From: Prorocentrum cordatum
Taxonomy: Eukaryota > Sar > Dinophyceae > Prorocentrales > Prorocentraceae
Length of the DNA: 20,703 nucleotides
Assembly: GCA_963575745.1 (NCBI GenBank)
Contig: CAUYUJ010001449.1
Coordinates: 68,610-89,312, forward strand
Direction: 5' to 3'
How positions within the stretch are numbered: position 1 is the stretch's first letter; every line of letters begins with the position of its first letter. The notes below the pieces were generated by a model. It did no database searches, was not told the origin of the DNA, and worked only from the letters and a program-made list of their open reading frames with translations. This document shows, one piece after another, positions 18,104 to 20,703 of the stretch. Made by a program: the position numbers and the translations under genes.

Positions 18104-18203
18104 NNNNNNNNNNNNNNNNNNNNNNNNNNNNNNNNNNNNNNNNNNNNNNNNNNNNNNNNNNNNNNNNNNNNNNNNNNNNNNNNNNNNNNNNNNNNNNNNN
18201 NNN
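18104..18203. other. Assembly gap of 100 N
   Basis: Exactly 100 N, the usual placeholder for a gap of unknown size. GAT repeats lie on the left and GGA repeats on the right. Confidence 0.99.
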
Positions 18204-18290
18204 GAGGAGGAGGAGGATGAGGAGGGGGAGGAGGAGGAGGAGGAGGAGGGGAGAGGAGGAGAGTAGGAGGAGGAGGAGGAGGAGGAGGAG
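18204..18290. repeat. (GGA)n microsatellite right of gap
   Basis: GGA triplets with a few GAT, GGG and AGAGG interruptions. Confidence 0.95.
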
Positions 18291-18894
18291 CAGGATGGGA
18301 GGAAGGAAACGAGAAGGAGAAGGGGGGGGGGGGGCGAGGAGTGGGGGGAGGAGGAGGAAGGCGAGGAGCAGGCTGCAGGAGGCTTGCGCATTCGCATTTG
18401 ACGTAGCCGTGTGCACGCTTGGTCCATCCTTGGCGTCGATGTACACTCAACGTTATCTCGAAGACTGCCGAGAGGCATCGGCATACACGTCAGGAGTTCC
18501 GCGCGGATGTCCTGGGTCGGCGCTGGACTCCCGTCCCCGCCACCCGCGCCGACCCCGTCGCGCTCCGCAGTCCGGGTGGGGGGCGTGCGGGGAGAGGGTG
18601 GTCCCGCGCCGACCCGGGGGATCTGCGCCGACCTCCTAAGGCTTGTGTTGGTGGCTCTACCTGCGCTTCCACGGTCTTAGCCCGAGGCCGCCTGCGCGAC
18701 GCGCGAAGTGCCGCGTGCTCTGATCGCGGTGCCCTCCTCTGCCCTCCTCCGCGGCCGCTCCCCCCCCTTTTTGCATGGGCCTCGGTGCGCAGTTAGCTCT
18801 TTCGCGTGCCTGGTGTTGCTGCTCGACGCTTCGTGTCCCGCGTCGCCGCTGACATTCTCGTTCCGCTGTCGTCTTCCAACTTTCGTCTCCCAAG
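18291..18894. other. Proposed intron DNA, no gene recognised
   Basis: GC-rich. Plus frames 18411-18680 and 18708-18894 are open but have no motif. The right end (CTTCCAACTTTCGTCTCCCAAG) is pyrimidine-rich and ends in AG, as a 3' splice site would. Confidence 0.45.
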
Positions 18895-18982
18895 GCACGT
18901 GGTCCCTGATGGAGCCCAGCGCCCGCCTGTACGCAATCATGATCCGGGCCTGCGGGCTTAGCAAGGACTTGCCGCCAGAACG
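18895..18982 (+). CDS. PPR exon
   Basis: Reads TWSLMEPSARLYAIMIRACG followed by LSKDLPPER. The Pro-Ser...LYAIMIRACG..KDL string is the start of a PPR helix pair with the usual Pro a few residues before it. A pyrimidine-rich acceptor ends at 18894 and a GT donor (AACG|GTGGGG) follows 18982. The exon starts with two bases of a split codon, which fits a GC donor at 13765 in the previous PPR exon. Helix B (expected A..LF..M) would be in a later exon, which I cannot find before the window ends. Confidence 0.55.
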
Positions 18983-19068
18983 GTGGGGGGATGGCGAAGG
19001 GGAGGGGGGGGAGGAGGAAGGAACGGGGTGGGGAGGAACGGGAACAGGGAGGGGGAGTGGGCGAGAGG

Positions 19069-19679
19069 ATAGTGATGATGACGATGATGACGATGATGAC
19101 GATGATAGTGATGATGGTAGAGGTGGTGGTTATGATGATGCGGATGATGATACCGACTGCTGGTGATGATGCTGACGATGATGATGATGATGGCGACCTC
19201 GACGACGGCGACAATGATGATGCTGCTGATGGCGATAGTAATGATGATGCTGAGACGGATTTTGTTAAAGCTCTGGATGATGATGGTTCGTATGATTCTT
19301 ATGGTGATGATGATGGTGGTGACATGGTAGTGGTAATTCTCTGACGATGGTTGCGATGATGATGGTGAAGGTGGCGATTATTGTTATGGTGGTGGTGGTG
19401 GTGATGGTGACGGAGGCTGTGAGGAGGAGGTTGGTGTTGGTAATGGTGGTGGCAAGGATGTTGAATTGGATGGCGTTGGCGTTCATCTGGGATTATGGTA
19501 ATGGTTATGATAATGAGGATGATGATGAGGATGGTGACGATGACGATGACGATGAGTATGCTGATGTTGCTAACGATGGTGATGCTGATGACGCTGATGA
19601 TGATGAATCGGGGTTTGGTCATGATGATGATGGCGATGATCATGGTGACTGTGGTGGTGGTGATCATGATGAGCTATCA
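19069..19679. repeat. Degenerate GAT/GAC/GGT-rich triplet array
   Basis: Over 600 bp of GAT-type triplets with GGT, GCT and GTG substitutions and several phase changes. It looks like an old, eroded GAT microsatellite. Confidence 0.9.
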
Positions 19680-20045
19680 TTTCTGAATCATGATTATTGT
19701 TGTTCTCCTCCTGTGCACATTGTATTTTTAGTTGAAGTAATCACCATTCCCTGGATTCGCGCACCGTTTTTTTACAAAGGGGGAATCTTGCGGCTCAGAC
19801 TGTGCCCTTGGCCTCCAAGTTACGGCAACACGGGCTCCCGCCTCAGACACCCCCACAATTTATCGAAACATTTGGCTTTCGTTGGGGGCTTCCTTACAAT
19901 ATATGCAGGGGTCGCGCTCTCGCTTCATACTTCTCTTACACTTTATTCGCGAATCGCTTTGCTCTGTTGGTGCTCTGACATCGCGGTTTCTCTCGAGACC
20001 TCCTCATACTTTACTCAGGAACTGCGCTCCCGCCTTCGGCTGCGT
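19680..20045 (+). repeat. Mosaic repeat family B, copy 2
   Basis: Follows a triplet array as copy 1 does. It shares with 10552-10955 TGATTATTGTTGTT, GTGCACA, GCACCGTTTTTT, GCTCAGACTG, TTGGCCTCCAAGTTAC, GGCTCCCGCCTCAGAC and about four units on CTTCCTTACAATATATGCA, GGGGTCGCGCTCTCG. One unit is lengthened by the same internal expansion in both copies. Confidence 0.75.
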
Positions 20046-20300
20046 TGCTTTTCCTTTTTGTTCCCGCTTGCACATTTCTCTTGTTCTCCATGTTATCCTT
20101 CACCCCCTTTTGCCCCCTTCCCTACTCCCTCTTTCCTCCAATCCCTTCCTCCTCGCCTTCTCACCTTTCCCTCCTTTTCGGTTCTTCAAGTTTTAAGGGC
20201 TGCGCCAGTTACACGTGGCAGGGAAGGACGATATCGAATGGCCCCCCGCCGCAGTGCCTGGGTTGAGGGGGTGAAGCCAACTGGATGCTCGTTGAGATCT
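20046..20300. other. No gene recognised
   Basis: Pyrimidine-rich (20050-20190) then GC-rich. The 383-residue plus frame that spans 19347-20498 is made of GAT array, repeat B and minisatellite, so I do not call it a gene. Confidence 0.45.
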
Positions 20301-20400
20301 CGTGGGGGACTTCTCGGGGCCTCGTGGGGGCAGTTTGGACGCCTCCCGGGGGCCGTTTGGGGGTCTCTTGGGGCCTCTTGGGGGCCTTTGGGGGCGTGTG
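20301..20400. repeat. G-rich minisatellite (GGGGCCTCTTGGGGGCC-like)
   Basis: Six or seven diverged units of about 15-17 bp with the core GGGGGCC and TCTTGGGG. Confidence 0.7.
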
Positions 20401-20477
20401 TGAAAAAATGGGACGGGAAACACCGATCGCAACCGCATCGTAAGGTTGGCACGCCGGGCACGCCAATTTACGCGAAG

Positions 20478-20628
20478 TGCGTTCTGTGCATGAATTGACA
20501 CACTAAACCCGCACCCGCCCGATCGTTCAGAGGGATTGCCGGGCGACCTAAACTGCGCCCCGTGTGTGAATTTACATAATGCAACCCGCCCCTCGCCGGA
20601 TCGTCAACGCGGGTCGTTGGACAACGTC
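20478..20628. repeat. Two tandem 76-bp direct repeats
   Basis: 20478-20553 and 20554-20628 share TGCG..C.GTG..TGAATT.ACA, AACCCGC.CC and GATCGT. The array may extend beyond the right edge as shorter CAGGTCTCAT-like units (20629-20703). Confidence 0.7.
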
Positions 20629-20703
20629 TCGCAGGTCTCATTGGTCTCGTCAGCCACACAGGTCCCCCGGGCCTCACAGGTCGCGCAAGTTTCATAGGCC
20701 CCG

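Noticed and set aside
19347-20498. 383-residue plus frame
   Set aside because: Made of a GAT-type array, repeat family B and a G-rich minisatellite. Copy 1 of family B does not keep the same frame open.
1-20703. tRNA, 5S, U6 and dinoflagellate spliced-leader genes or relics
   Set aside because: I looked for cloverleaf-like arms with conserved loop bases and for the CCATTTTGGCTCAAG spliced-leader end and saw none. A tool search could still find a diverged copy.

Overview
The window reads as nuclear DNA of a dinoflagellate (inference). The grounds are: a degenerate LINE retrotransposon with endonuclease, reverse transcriptase and RNase H parts; a broken secreted-type protein with a C-type lectin domain, a Pro-Thr linker and a CDPHL-type domain; short PPR-like exons on one strand; very high GC; and many long triplet microsatellites. 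There are no prokaryotic operons, no rRNA or tRNA genes that I can recognise, and no spliced-leader-like 5' end. All alignments were made by eye.

Layout. 1-5270: one decayed, plus-strand LINE, split by nonsense codons and frameshifts, ending in a CTCAT-type tail that runs into an ~820-bp CCT microsatellite. 6.1-7.1 kb: copies of a ~110-150-bp dispersed repeat that recurs in both orientations up to 14 kb. 7.1-8.2 kb: an inverted-repeat-bounded block whose core is an 18-bp minisatellite. 9.3 kb: an isolated PPR-like exon. 9.5-11.8 kb: three GTT/GCT microsatellites, an AT-rich island with direct repeats, a mosaic repeat and a 24-bp minisatellite. 12.56-18.98 kb: a possible split PPR gene with a presequence-like first exon. 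Its first intron would be a 201-bp element with 38-bp terminal inverted repeats and a 5-bp target duplication. Its last visible intron would hold a broken lectin-type gene, a degraded retroelement-like fragment and a 100-N assembly gap. 19.07-20.05 kb: a GAT-rich array, then a second copy of the 10.5-kb mosaic repeat. 20.3-20.7 kb: minisatellite-like repeats.

The most interesting points are the 12593-12793 element, whose removal as a GT-AG intron would exactly restore the pre-insertion site and keep an Arg-rich presequence-like frame open; the mosaic repeat family tied to microsatellites; and the PPR exon chain. The many very long reading frames of Ser, Leu, Pro, Glu, Arg or Asp are microsatellite translations and are not annotated as genes.
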